A stretch of 64,000 nucleotides of DNA from Hormoscilla sp. GM7CHS1pb (GCA_014323675.1 JACONN010000006.1:558001-622000), one strand, 5' to 3'; numbered from the stretch's first letter, positions 8,652-17,348 are shown. A program made the numbers and translations. The notes: generated by a model from the sequence alone, not told the origin.

Positions 8652-10229
8652 TTTTAGGGGTTGATGGGGGGCAAGTTTTTTCACTTCCTCTGTCAAGTCT
8701 AGCCAAGGCTGTAATTGTCCCAGTTGGAAGGTGCGACTCATTACTACATATATGGATGTCTGGTCGCCACCTATACCTGCTGCCTGCACGGGCTGCCACG
8801 ATCTGGTTTGCAATTCATCTGTTACATGCCACTGGTAATTTTTCCATCGCAACCGCCGAGAGAAATAGAAGGGTGCATCTTGTTTGCCTGTAATGAGCAT
8901 TTTTTGCAGGAGTTTGCGAATTAAGTTGGGAAAGAACCGTCCGAATGTTAACATTACTACCCGCAGGATTAATAAGTTGACTGGGGTCATCTGCTTTTGT
9001 TTGGCCCACCCTAGTTGACCCATAATGATGATTTCCTTGGCACTTACTTGCACGTCGTAGTTATCGATCAGGTGACCGACGGCATTCTTTAGTTTACCTC
9101 CCGATCGCACTTGCAGGGAGAACTGGGTATCTGAAGCCACCAGTTTTTGGTCGCGAAACAGTTTGAACGCGCCGCCTTTATTCAGGGCGATATAGAGTTC
9201 CACATTTTCACGCCTGTCAATCAGTATTTGGGCGGACTTGAGCCATATTCTGCCGGACTTGTGCGGGACTGCTAGGGGGATGCGATCGACAAAATCTCGC
9301 CAGGTCAGGAGATAATTCCAGGTATGATGTCCGATGATATGGTCGTCAGCATAGCATGGTGCCAAACCTTGGCTGAGTCCCTGCAGGAAACAATCATTAA
9401 TGCGTAAAGCCCCTGGCAGCCATTGCCCGATCAATTCAAAGCCGTGGGGGAAGAAATTATAGGTGTTGCGACTGGTATACTCGCCGCCGTAGGAACCGTC
9501 GGGATGCAGGAAATGGGCTGCTAGTTCTACTGCTTTCTTGAGGGCTTCTTTGAGTCGGTTATTATCTGGTTGGAGTTGGTAAATTCTTGCTAAACATGAT
9601 ATAGTCAGAGTATGATAGCCTGGGTCGCAGCCTTCGTATTCGGGAAACCAACCTTCTTCATGTTGCCAATCTAACACTTGTTCTAAGCGTAGGGCTTTGG
9701 CTCTGTCCCAGCGGGGAGTACATAACATCTGACTGAGTAATTCCAGACAGAGGACTATGAGGGCTTGGTGATTGGTCAGGCGTCCGCTTTCCTGGTGATG
9801 GGCCAGCCAAGATGCGCGCAGTTCAAAGAATCTGAGAATTTCTGGGTTGTCTAATCCTAAGATAGAGTAACTTTCGATACATGCTAGCAGGGAAAAAGCG
9901 GCTGCACCACTGGCCCGTTCAAAGGGAAAATAATCGTCGCAGGAACCGTCTTTATGGGCGGTTTTGGCGGCAAAGATAATTCCTGCTTCTACCCAATCTC
10001 GGATGGCGGCTTGCTGGTAAAATGGATTGTTGCTAATGTTGGTGTAGTAGGCGAGGGCGAGGGGATACAGGAACTCTTGGGCCATCCCGCTGGGAAAGTC
10101 GATAATCTTGTATTGCCAAAAGTTGCGATCGCAGCATCCGTAGGTGGGACTGTGGGGGTTGCGATCGCACAAAGTCAGGATTTTAGGAATTTGCGCTAGG
10201 GCCTCTTTGGCAAATAGGTCTCTGTTCAT
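8634..10229 (-). CDS. Large alpha-helical protein, probably an (alpha/alpha) toroid glycan-active enzyme-like protein
   Basis: A 531-residue protein without signal peptide. The N-terminal 300 residues show repeated helix pairs with aromatic, Gly- and Asp-rich turns (KDGSCDDYFPFERASGA, HPDGSYGGEYTSRNTYNFFP), the pattern of alpha/alpha toroids such as heparinase or alginate-lyase-like folds. The C-terminal 230 residues are beta-rich with Trp clusters (GRIWLKSAQILIDRRENVEL), reminiscent of the beta-sandwich that follows such toroids in heparinase II/III proteins. I see no decisive catalytic motif and do not name a substrate. It is convergent with the GGDEF-EAL gene and has no operon partner. Confidence 0.6.
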   Translation of the reverse strand: MNRDLFAKEALAQIPKILTLCDRNPHSPTYGCCDRNFWQYKIIDFPSGMAQEFLYPLALAYYTNISNNPFYQQAAIRDWVEAGIIFAAKTAHKDGSCDDYFPFERASGAAAFSLLACIESYSILGLDNPEILRFFELRASWLAHHQESGRLTNHQALIVLCLELLSQMLCTPRWDRAKALRLEQVLDWQHEEGWFPEYEGCDPGYHTLTISCLARIYQLQPDNNRLKEALKKAVELAAHFLHPDGSYGGEYTSRNTYNFFPHGFELIGQWLPGALRINDCFLQGLSQGLAPCYADDHIIGHHTWNYLLTWRDFVDRIPLAVPHKSGRIWLKSAQILIDRRENVELYIALNKGGAFKLFRDQKLVASDTQFSLQVRSGGKLKNAVGHLIDNYDVQVSAKEIIIMGQLGWAKQKQMTPVNLLILRVVMLTFGRFFPNLIRKLLQKMLITGKQDAPFYFSRRLRWKNYQWHVTDELQTRSWQPVQAAGIGGDQTSIYVVMSRTFQLGQLQPWLDLTEEVKKLAPHQPLKLDRHL

Positions 10230-10309
10230 GTTGTAAATTGAGAATTGCGAATTGTTGATTTTCTCGCTTCGTTGTCATCCCGCCGGGGGTTCGCTTCGTT
10301 GTCATCCCG

Positions 10310-10358
10310 CCTCTGGTTCAAACCAGAGGCTAATAGCTAAAGTCGGTTAAAACCGACT
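10310..10358. repeat. Two short hairpins
   Basis: CCTCTGGTTCAAACCAGAGG (10310-10329) and AGTCGGTTAAAACCGACT (10341-10358) are perfect or near-perfect inverted repeats in the gap between divergent genes. Confidence 0.75.
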
Positions 10359-10432
10359 AATAGCATAATGTTAAACTAATTGAGCATTTTTTTGAGAACA
10401 TGGTATAACCTGTAGGAGTTTATATCATATTC

Positions 10433-10468
10433 GATTAGTCTCATGGCCCGGGCCATGAGGCTAATCGA
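10433..10468. repeat. 36-bp near-perfect palindrome
   Basis: CGATTAGTCTCATGGCCC is followed directly by its complement GGGCCATGAGGCTAATCG, with a single T-G pair. It sits at the 5' border of the DUF2079 remnant. Confidence 0.8.
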
Positions 10469-10494
10469 GATGCGTCCTGGGGTTTTCTCTCCAT

Positions 10495-11336
10495 CGTCAT
10501 TATAGCTTCTTTACCAGTTACGATCGAGTGATTTTCAACCAGGTTTTCTGGAATAATCTCCACGGACGCTGGTTTGAAAGTTCTTCGGCCCTTTCTACTA
10601 ATGTTCACAATAACTCATTCCCAGATGTTGGTTATCGCCGCTTGGGACAACATTTTACTCCGGCTTTGCTGCTGTGGCTACCTATCTATGCCCTGTTTCC
10701 TTCCCCGGCGACTCTGTTGGCGATTCAGGTGACGCTGATTGCGGCGGCTAGTCTGCTACTCTATGTTTTGGCCAGAGTTTATCTCTCCTCGACTGGCTTT
10801 GACGATCGCGGCTAGTTATTACTGTGGCAATGCGGTAGTCGGACTGGCCTTTTCTAATTTTAACGACCTGTGTCAGATGCCGCTATTTATCTTTGGGTTG
10901 CTGGCAGTTGCTACTTTGGCGATTCGGGAAGATAGCGGCGTGGTATTGTTTGGGGTGGGAGTCTATATGGTGGGCAGTCGCAGGTTTCCTGGGGCGGGGT
11001 TGGCGCTATGTACTCTCAGCTTTGGCTATATGCTGTTAGTAACCAATGTGCTGATGGCACTGTTTTCTGAGGATGTCTCCCGCCAAATGAAGCTTCGACT
11101 CTGGAGATTCTCTGGGGCACGATCTCTCAACCTCATAAGGTGATTATAGCACTATTCTCTGGGCAAGACTCTGAATTTATTGGCCGGACAATGGTTGCCT
11201 TTGGCTTTTGTTCCGGCGGTTTCTCCGGCATCCTGGGCGATCGGGGGTTTTCCGATGCTGCAACTGATGCTGCAAGATGGGAGTTTTGCTCTGCGCTTTG
11301 GCGTTATGCTATTACTTTTGAGGCAAATCGATCGAG
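10495..11336 (+). pseudogene. DUF2079 membrane protein remnant
   Basis: Successive fragments in different frames match the DUF2079 family of polytopic membrane proteins: RHYSFFTSYD then IFNQVFWNNLHG, GQHFTPALLLWLPIYALFPS, SNFNDLCQMPLFIFGLL, VLFGVGVYMVGSR, and finally a third frame with LAGQWLPLAFVPAVSPASWA (from about 11171). At least three frame changes (near 10790, 11100, 11160) and losses at both ends make it non-functional. The family is uncharacterised; related folds are glycosyltransferase-C-like. Confidence 0.75.
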
Positions 11337-11509
11337 ACCTTAGATAGGAGGAGAGAGTAACTGTCTAACTTACGTATATTTAAGGAATGCGGGATGGCAG
11401 CGAGTAATTTCACGTCATTAGCTATCTATCTATTTCAACAAGACGACGCAGCAAAACAATCAGCCATTGTTGGCTGACAATTAACCATTGCTGACTTACC
11501 CTAAGCCAA

Positions 11510-11585
11510 TGTAAAATTACTCTAATTTAATGTAAAATTACATTAAATTAATGTAATTTTACATTAATTTAATGTAAAATTACTA
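11510..11585. repeat. AT-rich alternating inverted repeats
   Basis: Five copies of a core TTAATGTAAAATTAC in alternating orientation make long hairpins. The gap 11337-11738 otherwise holds only short CACTCCCC-type runs and no gene. Confidence 0.75.
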
Positions 11586-11738
11586 GATAGCATAACATTA
11601 AAGAATGGCTTGTCACAAAAAATTAGTCGTATTCGGTGAGAGTCTCTAGCTGGCTGACAATAAGCTATTGTCAAGGGGTGTGGTCTGGCTCCCCACTCCC
11701 CACTCCCCCCCGAAGGGAGAAGGGAGAAGGGAGAGCCG

Positions 11739-12236
11739 TTGGAGGCGGGGGATGGCAACAGGCTGCTTTCTGACGGTACGTTCAACTATGAATACGATAA
11801 TGAAGGGAATTTAATCCGTCGGACTGAGATTGCTACCGGTGTGGTGCGGGAGTTGGAGTGGGATTATCGTAACCGGTTGGTTGCTGTAATAGATAAGGAT
11901 GCAGCGGGTAACGAGACGCAGCGGGTTGAGTACACCTATGATGGTCTCGATCGCCGTATTGCCAAGGCGGTAGACAGCAACCCCCAGGATGCAGTTAATG
12001 CCCTAGTTACTCACTTTGTTTATGACGGGTCTGATGTACGCCTAGAGTTTGTCGATGACGATGGTGCAGCGGGTGCCAATGAACCAGTTTTGGATATCCG
12101 TTACCTCCACGGTCCTGCAGGAGCACAAGCTGGAACACTGACAGCCGCAGAGTGGGCAGTTCTAATAGGGATTGGTGTAATAGGGGTAATAGGGATTGGA
12201 GTTCTCATACTAATACCCGGACCACAGCCTATATAG
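11739..12236 (+). pseudogene. Rhs/YD-repeat protein, C-terminal remnant
   Basis: The first 100 codons carry two YD/RHS repeats (YEYDNEGNLIRRTEIATG, then YTYDGLDRRIAKAVD) and the end of the repeat shell (FVYDGSDVRLEFVDDDG, RYLHGPAG). The conserved start of the shell and all upstream repeats are missing; the reading frame begins without a good start codon. After RYLHGPAGAQAG comes a short hydrophobic tail (AVLIGIGVIGVIGIGVLIL), presumably the root of a swapped-in polymorphic tip. Rhs proteins deliver C-terminal toxins and commonly have arrays of alternative tips; a second related tip is at 14622. As it stands it is a truncated relic. Confidence 0.75.
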
Positions 12237-12304
12237 CGGTTTCACCCTCGTGAGGTACGACATTCACGGATAGCTGTACCTCACCAGGGTGAAATCCACT
12301 ATAA
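12231..12304. repeat. Inverted-repeat element at the Rhs stop codon
   Basis: Arms TATAGCGGTTTCACCCTCG and CAGGGTGAAATCCACTATA, with inner GTGAGGTAC/GTACCTCAC, form a hairpin beginning at the stop codon of the Rhs remnant. It could act as a transcript end. Between 12305 and 12537 there are only CGATCG-rich short repeats. Confidence 0.7.
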
Positions 12305-12537
12305 AGGTTGGGTTAGCTTTTTGCTCTAGTTTAGAGGAAAAGTTGCCAATTTAATCACCGCGTGCGGATATTGCAGCATCGCACTCACATCAACCTCACA
12401 TCAACCTCAGATGTGCGCTTGGAAGATGGGCGCTGGGGAAAGAGGCGAAGCGGGTGTGTGCGGGCGATCGCGTTCCGGAGGGCGATCGGGGGCGGGCGAT
12501 CGGGAAAGGGGCGATCGGGGAAAGGGGCGATCGCATC

Positions 12538-12646
12538 AAAAAATCAGGTAAAATAGAATACCGGTTGTAGCGGTACGGCATACCAGAGGTTTCAGTGGAG
12601 ATGAAAATATCACGCTCTGCCGTACACCGGTCCCATGCGATCGGGG
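12538..12646 (+). repeat. Island repeat type B, copy 1 (empty mini-element site)
   Basis: Starts AAAAATCAGG, then ACCGGTTGTAGCGGTACGGC, ends GCCGTACACCGGTCCCATGC. The middle keeps the uninterrupted site GGTTTCAG near 12590. Confidence 0.8.
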
Positions 12647-12938
12647 GGCGGGCGTAAGGGGTGGGCGATCGGGGGGCGATCGGGCCGTTGTGGTTGTCGG
12701 TTACGACCAGTTGAAGAGACTTTTCCCACCGTTGGTTCGTGGAAATTCCGCGCTCGTCTCCTACTGCATTCTAGACTTCCCGAATGTTGTCTGTCAAGGG
12801 CCACTCTTTAGAGTATAACAGAGAGGAGCGCTTACCTGTTGCCGGGAAGTTTGCTATAATCAGGAGAAAGTCTAGCTATTGAACAGCACGATCGGGAGAT
12901 CGCCAATCGTTTTCATGTAGTATAAGGAAAAAATCACC

Positions 12939-13202
12939 ATGCAGATCGCGATCGAACTTCCCTCGGACATAGTAACGCAACTAGAATCGGTAAACATTTC
13001 CCGCCGAATTTTAGAACTCATCGCAGCCGACCGCTATCGCCAAGGTCATATTGGAGCTGCCGAAGTCCGGCGAATGCTCAATTTTTCTTCTCGTTGGGAA
13101 ACCTACGAATTTCTTAAGCGAGAAAAAGCCTACTTGCCATATACTGAAGAGGATTTAGAGCAAGATTCCCAAGCGATTAGCAACCTTTTAGCCACGGAAT
13201 GA
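12939..13202 (+). CDS. UPF0175 family antitoxin
   Basis: An 87-residue protein of the UPF0175 family (LELIAADRYRQGHIGAAEVR followed by MLNFSSRWETYEFLKREKAY), a helix-turn-helix type antitoxin usually paired with a DUF3368 PIN toxin. The ATG follows an A-rich stretch with AAGGA. Its stop overlaps the toxin start as ATGA (13199-13202), so the pair is translationally coupled. It should bind its toxin and repress its own promoter. The gene is intact, unlike its duplicate at 19770. Confidence 0.88.
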   Translation: MQIAIELPSDIVTQLESVNISRRILELIAADRYRQGHIGAAEVRRMLNFSSRWETYEFLKREKAYLPYTEEDLEQDSQAISNLLATE

Positions 13203-13273
13203 TTATTGTATCCAACACTTCCCCTATCAACCACTTGATTCTGATTGGGAACATCCACTTGTTGCCAGAACTG

Positions 13274-13295
13274 TATGGCTGCGCCACGCTGCGCG
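13274..13295 (+). repeat. Mini-element, 22 nt, in a PIN toxin gene
   Basis: Same 22 bases as at 3890. Removal joins CTG T and TC GGA into L-F-G. Right flank TCGG. Confidence 0.9.
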
Positions 13296-13480
13296 ATCGG
13301 ACAAATCACTATTCCTCAGACAGTAATGAGCGAACTATCTGCCCCGGAAGCCCCAAACCTCGTCCGAACCTGGATCGGGACTCCACCTGATTGGCTCAAA
13401 ATACAGTCTGTCAGTCACCCAAGAGATGCGATCGTTAATTTGCTCGAACAAGAGAGAACGTACACAATCCTGCTAGCCGA

Positions 13481-13522
13481 TCGCGCACTGCGTAGCGTAG
13501 GGTTCCCGGAGCGTGCAGCCAT
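13481..13522 (-). repeat. Mini-element, 42-nt in-frame variant
   Basis: Read on the minus strand it begins ATGGCTGCACGCTCC and ends CAGTGCGCGA, the common termini, with an expanded middle. It is present identically at 20179-20220, so it predates the duplication. Confidence 0.8.
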
Positions 13523-13881
13523 AGAACTCCATGCTGACTTGCTTCTACTAGACGACATGAAAGCCCGGCGCATTGCAACAGACAGAGGCTTGGTTATTAC
13601 AGGTATCATCGGAATTCTCGATCGGGCAGCAACTATGAAGCTGATCGACCTACCGGCTGCCGTTCAAAGCCTTCAAAACACATCTTTTTGGGCATCTGAG
13701 CGTTTGTTTGAAAGGTTGTTAGATAAACACGCCTAAACCCGCATTCCCCTCCCCCAACTGTTACAGGAGAAAAATTCCAGGCGATCGCGTTCCGGAGGGC
13801 GATCGGGCGATCGGGGGGGGACTTGTTGCAAATCCCAATCATCAGCTATAATAAATATAGATCGGAGCTAGAGGACAAAAA

Positions 13882-14394
13882 ATGTATCAGGTCACAGCAG
13901 AATACGCAAAAAACAACTTCGATGAAGTGATTAACCGTGCCAGTACTGAGGCAAGGGGTATTGTCATCGTTCAGGAAAATAAAAGTTTCATCTTGATTAG
14001 CCAAGAGGAGTTAGATGCTTGGATGGAAACATCTGAGTTACTCCAAGATCCTAATTTATTATCGGATATAGAATTAGCTCGCGAGCAGTATAAAAAGGGA
14101 GAAACATTGACAAGGAGCAAGTATTTGAATAAAATCATGACAGATTATCAAATTTTGTTCTCTAAGAAAGCTAAGAAAGATATAGAGCAACTGACAGGGC
14201 AACAAAAAGCAAAATTACAGGAAATTTTGCTGCAAGTTATCGCGACTACCCCTTACGCTGGGAAGCAATTGAAAGGACAATTGACTGGTTTATATTCCTA
14301 TAGACTAACCCGGAAAGACCGGATAGTCTATGAAATCATTGAAGATGATAAAGTAGTTTTTGTCATCAGAGCTAGAAGCCATTATGGAGAATAA
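13882..14394 (+). CDS. YefM-type antitoxin fused to YoeB-type toxin in one reading frame
   Basis: Residues 1-80 are a Phd/YefM antitoxin (MYQVTAEYAKNNFDEVINRA, then VIVQENKSFILISQEELDAW). Residues from about 86 (MTDYQILFSKKAKKDIEQL) are a complete Txe/YoeB-like mRNA interferase ending VVFVIRARSHYGE. Normally these are two genes. Here the end of the antitoxin reads TLTRSKYLNKI; inserting one A in ACAAGG would give the usual TLTKEQVFE and a TAA just before the toxin ATG at 14137. So a one-base loss appears to have removed the antitoxin stop and fused both proteins. The toxin can still start independently at its own ATG. Whether the fused toxin is active is unknown. Confidence 0.85.
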   Translation: MYQVTAEYAKNNFDEVINRASTEARGIVIVQENKSFILISQEELDAWMETSELLQDPNLLSDIELAREQYKKGETLTRSKYLNKIMTDYQILFSKKAKKDIEQLTGQQKAKLQEILLQVIATTPYAGKQLKGQLTGLYSYRLTRKDRIVYEIIEDDKVVFVIRARSHYGE

Positions 14395-14418
14395 AGTTGA
14401 GGGGCGATCGGGCTCCCC

Positions 14419-14520
14419 AAAAATCAGGCAGAAAAAATACGGGTAGTAGGGGCACGGCATCAGAAAAGTTTCGGTAAAAGATGAAAATGTCAAATAGCCG
14501 TACACCGGTCCCATGCGATC
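14419..14520 (+). repeat. Island repeat type B, copy 2 (empty site)
   Basis: AAAAATCAGG start, diverged left arm, right end GCCGTACACCGGTCCCATGC; uninterrupted AAAGTTTCGG at about 14465. CGATCGG runs follow to 14570. Confidence 0.75.
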
Positions 14521-14621
14521 GGGGGCGGGCGATCGGGGGGCGATCGGGGGGCGATCGGGGGGGGCATAAGGGTAGCAGGAAAACTGTTTGATAATGAAAT
14601 AAGGAGTCTGAGTAAAGAACT

Positions 14622-15054
14622 ATGCTAAAGACTGAGATAGCTACAAGTGCCATAGACGAGTTAGAATGGCACGAGGCAAACCTTCTGGTTGCAGCGAGAG
14701 ATAAGGATGCCGTAAGTGAGGTATTACCAATTGCAGGTGGAACTTCATTAGCTGAACGGACTTTACCAAATGGCGATATTATTAGCGCTTGCCTTATAGG
14801 TGTTGCAGCAATTGGAGGTTGGATTTTATTTAGCAAGTCAAGACAAAAGGGAAGTAATTTTGTTACCGAGTCAGTTAAAGAAGAAGCGCAGTTTCTGAAC
14901 GGGAAGAGAAATAATTGCGGAAAGATTGAGTCAAGAAAAAGCAAAACCTAAAGATGAACGGGATGGAGAACTGATTAAAGCAATGCAACAAGCAGAGAAA
15001 TTTTTAGGTTGTCGGAACAAACAAAAAAGAGTTAATAGAGACTATAGTAGTTAG
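14622..15054 (+). pseudogene. Second Rhs tip remnant, frameshifted
   Basis: The first 40 codons are a diverged copy of the Rhs segment at 11822 (LKTEIATSAIDELEWHEANL against RTEIATGVVRELEWDYRNRL). A hydrophobic segment follows (IISACLIGVAAIGGWILF), then in another frame a charged helical end (REIIAERLSQEKAKPKDERD ... KFLGCRNKQKRVNRDYSS, stop 15052-15054). It lacks the Rhs shell, so it looks like an orphan tip of the kind stored downstream of rhs genes. The helical end may be the toxin part; no catalytic motif is recognisable. It is followed by a possible immunity gene. Confidence 0.55.
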
Positions 15055-15091
15055 CTATTCATAATAGCTACAGAGAAATAGGAGGTGGAAA

Positions 15092-15448
15092 ATGGTATGG
15101 TATGCAGCACACGCAATAATGTATGTCAAATTCAAGGAGGGAGAGCAAGATAAATATCCAGTTTGGGAAAATGTGATTTTAATCAAAGGAAGTTCAGATG
15201 AAGAAGCATTTGAACGAGCGAAAAATCGGGCCAAAGAAGATGAAATAAATTCTGATGATTTTAAGTGGGAAGACCGCCCAGCAAGTTTAACATATGGGGG
15301 TATTAGAAAATTAATTACCTGCTCAGATCCAGATGAGAACCCTGATGATGGTACAGAAATTACTTATTCCCAGATAGAGGTTGATAGTGAAGAGTCTTTG
15401 TTCAGATTGATAGAAGGTGAACCCGTTGGCGTGAAATACTCCGAATAG
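15092..15448 (+). CDS. Small acidic protein, possible immunity protein for the Rhs tip
   Basis: A 118-residue acidic protein with a strong ribosome site (AGGAGG 6 bases before ATG). The start (WYAAHAIMYVKFKEG) and the middle (DEEAFERAKNRAKEDEIN, FKWEDRPASLTYGGIRKLIT) suggest a compact alpha/beta fold; it is reminiscent of DUF4288 proteins, but I am not certain. No membrane segment. Position directly after an orphan Rhs tip, single small acidic domain and good translation signals fit an immunity protein; that role is inference. Confidence 0.6.
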   Translation: MVWYAAHAIMYVKFKEGEQDKYPVWENVILIKGSSDEEAFERAKNRAKEDEINSDDFKWEDRPASLTYGGIRKLITCSDPDENPDDGTEITYSQIEVDSEESLFRLIEGEPVGVKYSE

Positions 15449-15512
15449 TCATGCTGGGCGTGCTGCTGCTTCGCCACGGCCTACACGCGATCGGGGAGGC
15501 GATCGGGGATGC

Positions 15513-15620
15513 GATCTCTCATAAACAGCCGGTGTACGGCGACAGGAAAATTTGCAATCAACCGACAATTTGCTGATGCCGTACCGCTACCGGTGTCTTA
15601 CAGGGTGTAAGGGCCCAAAA
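15513..15620 (+). repeat. Island repeat type C, copy 1
   Basis: Left end AACAGCCGGTGTACGGC, right end GATGCCGTACCGCTACCGGT, then CTTACAGGGTGTAAGGGC. Its ends are type B ends in reverse order. Confidence 0.8.
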
Positions 15621-15648
15621 GGGGCGATCGGGGGCGATCGGGTGAGCC

Positions 15649-15775
15649 AAAAATCAGGTAGAATAGAATACCGGTTGTAGTGGTACGGCATCCCTCGAAG
15701 TTATGGCTGCGCTCCCGTGAGGGATACGGTGACGATGAAAATGTCAAATAGGCAGTATACCGGTCCCATGCGATC
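15649..15775 (+). repeat. Island repeat type B, copy 3 (filled site)
   Basis: As copy 1, but a 23-nt mini-element (15703-15725) occupies the central site: AAGTT, element, ACGG. With the type C copy at 15815-15922 it forms a composite of about 230 bp bounded by 21-bp inverted ends. Confidence 0.85.
15703..15725 (+). repeat. Mini-element, 23-nt GAGGGAT type
   Basis: Begins ATGGCTGCGC and ends GTGAGGGAT; flanked right by ACGG. The same insertion is in repeat copy 4. Confidence 0.9.
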
Positions 15776-15814
15776 GGGCTTTCATGGGGATGCGATCGGG
15801 CTTTCATGGGGATG

Positions 15815-15922
15815 CGATCTCTCATAAACAGCCGGTGTACGACGACAGGAAAATTTGCAATCAACCGACAATTTTCTGATGCCGTACATCTACCGGTGTC
15901 TTACAGGGTGTAAGGGCCCAAA
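15815..15922 (+). repeat. Island repeat type C, copy 2
   Basis: Same ends as copy 1. It is preceded at 15769-15814 by two tandem 22-bp units containing GCGATCGGGCTTTCATGGGG. Confidence 0.8.
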
Positions 15923-16066
15923 AGGGGCGATCGGGGGTCCCATGCGATCGGGGGGGCGGGCGTAAAGGTGGGCGATCGGGGAGGGGGGTGGGGGCGATCG
16001 GGCAATCAATCGCTCCTATTGCCAAACTACGTTATAATTGTATTATGAAGAGTGAGGACTCTTGCC

Positions 16067-16683
16067 ATGGCGATCGCGACAGTAACGAACAAAGGAGAAA
16101 TTACCATCCTCAAGAGATTCGGGAGTACCTCAAACTGTCAGATGGCAGTAAGATTAATTTTGTCATAGACCGTGACGGACAAGTAAAAATAATTCCGCTG
16201 AACGTCCCCGTCGAAAGTTTATCTGGAATTCTGCACCGTCCTGGTATTCAGAAAGCAACAATAGAGGAAATGGAAGCGGCAATAATGGAGGCGCAAGTGA
16301 TTGGACTTGATACCAACATTCTCATTCGCTACTTCACCCGGGATGATGAAGAACAGTGTCAACAAGCTACTGAATTAATTCAAGCAGGCGAAAAGTGCTT
16401 TATCACTAATATAGTGCTTTGCGAGATGGTTTGGGTGCTTAAAGGAGAACCTTACAAGTTTAGTAAAGGAGATATACTCGAAACTATAGAAGCAATGTTG
16501 CACAGTCCCACTTTTGAATTTGAAAATACTTCTGCTGTATATCAAGCATTACAGCGCACGAGAGAGGGACGCGCTGATTTTTCAGATTATATGATAGAGG
16601 CGATCTCCCGTCAGTATGGTTGCCTCCAAACAGCAAGTTTTGATAAAAAGTTAAGAGGAGAAGACGGTTTTCGTTGTCTCTAA
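16067..16683 (+). pseudogene. AbrB/MazE-type antitoxin joined in frame to a VapC PIN toxin
   Basis: The antitoxin begins at ATG 16067 (MAIATVTNKGEITI, a SpoVT-AbrB N-terminus) but shifts frame after ACCATC; one extra C would restore ITIPQEIREYLKLSDGSKIN. From there one frame continues through DRDGQVKIIPLNVP to MEAAIMEAQ and directly into VIGLDTNILIRYFTRDD, the start of a VapC toxin, with no stop between them. The PIN acidic residues are present in GLDTNIL, VLCEMVWVL and ADFSDYMI. The toxin can start at GTG 16297. Loss of the antitoxin N-terminus should abolish DNA binding but leave the C-terminal toxin-binding tail fused to the toxin. The C-run lesion may be a sequencing error. Confidence 0.8.
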
Positions 16684-16753
16684 TGAAAACAATTGGCATT
16701 GAACCGATCGCCTCCTGAACGGGAATTATCTGAAGGGGGCGATCGGGTGAGCC

Positions 16754-16880
16754 AAAAATCAGGTAGAATAGAATACCGGTTGTAGCGGTACGGCATCCCT
16801 CGAAGTTATGGCTGCGCTCCCGTGAGGGATACGGTGACGATGAAAATGTCAAATAGGCAGTACACCGGTCCCATGCGATC
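16754..16880 (+). repeat. Island repeat type B, copy 4 (filled site)
   Basis: Same sequence as copy 3 including a 23-nt mini-element at 16808-16830. Confidence 0.85.
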
Positions 16881-16961
16881 GGGGGGCGGGCGTAAGGGGG
16901 GGCGATCGGGGTGGGGGTGGGTGGGGGCGATCGGGCGGGCAACAATCAAGGTTGAAGAGAA

Positions 16962-17041
16962 TACCGGTGTAGCTGTGGGCGCGAAAGTAACCTTTGAAAA
17001 TTTAGCCACAGAATTTTTGATGCCGTACAGGACAGTCAAAA
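16962..17041 (+). repeat. Diverged type C-like repeat, copy 4
   Basis: ATACCGGTGTAGCTGTGG on the left and GATGCCGTACAGG on the right keep the type C ends around a different interior. Confidence 0.5.
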
Positions 17042-17123
17042 ATGTGGTACAGTAGAAATATGGGGCAAGAAAATGCTTGGTTAAGTCCCAGTAGTCAAGC
17101 GAGCAGTCAGGAAGTAACTAATG

Positions 17124-17348
17124 ATGTCAACCACCTATCGTCTGAAAGCTAGCGAACTAGACGAGCGCTTTTTAGCAGGATTGAAATCTACTTTTGGGGA
17201 TAAAGAAATAGAGATTATTGTCTCTGAAGTCAGCGAAACAGATTACTTGCTAAAATCAGAGGCTAACAAGAAGAGACTCTTGCAGGCTGTAGAGAACGTT
17301 AAAAATAGAACCAATCTGGTTGAAGTTAATTTAGAGGAACTAGAGTGA
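17124..17348 (+). CDS. Antitoxin of a YoeB-type module
   Basis: A 74-residue protein (STTYRLKASELDERFLAGLK, DKEIEIIVSEV) with an N-terminal beta-helix part and an acidic, helical C-terminus (ENVKNRTNLVEVNLEELE) suited to wrap around a toxin. It resembles small antitoxins (DUF2683-like) that accompany YoeB toxins in cyanobacteria. Its stop overlaps the GTG start of the toxin by four bases. ATG 17124 is preferred over 17121. The pair appears intact. Confidence 0.8.
   Translation: MSTTYRLKASELDERFLAGLKSTFGDKEIEIIVSEVSETDYLLKSEANKKRLLQAVENVKNRTNLVEVNLEELE

Larger units (their letters stand above)
13199..13736 (+). pseudogene. DUF3368 PIN-domain toxin with two mini-element insertions
   Basis: The start MIIVSNTSPINHLILIG holds the first PIN acidic residue context, followed by LPEL. 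A 22-nt insertion (13274-13295) then shifts the frame; removing it yields LPELFGQITIPQTV and continues to LLLLDDMKARRIA, the second acidic cluster, and the C-terminal GIIGILDRAA region typical of DUF3368. A 42-nt insertion at 13481-13522 adds 14 residues in frame (DRALRSVGFPERAA plus neighbours); its removal gives ILLAEELHADLLLLDD, the family consensus. As read, translation from the antitoxin-coupled start ends after about 60 codons, so the toxin is probably inactive unless the first insertion is bypassed. PIN proteins are RNases. Confidence 0.85.
12672..13740 (+). repeat. Segmental duplication, copy A
   Basis: About 1 kb covering the leader and both genes of the UPF0175/PIN module. It is repeated with high identity at 19506-20450. 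The leader before the antitoxin contains conserved inverted and A-rich blocks shared by both copies. Confidence 0.85.
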
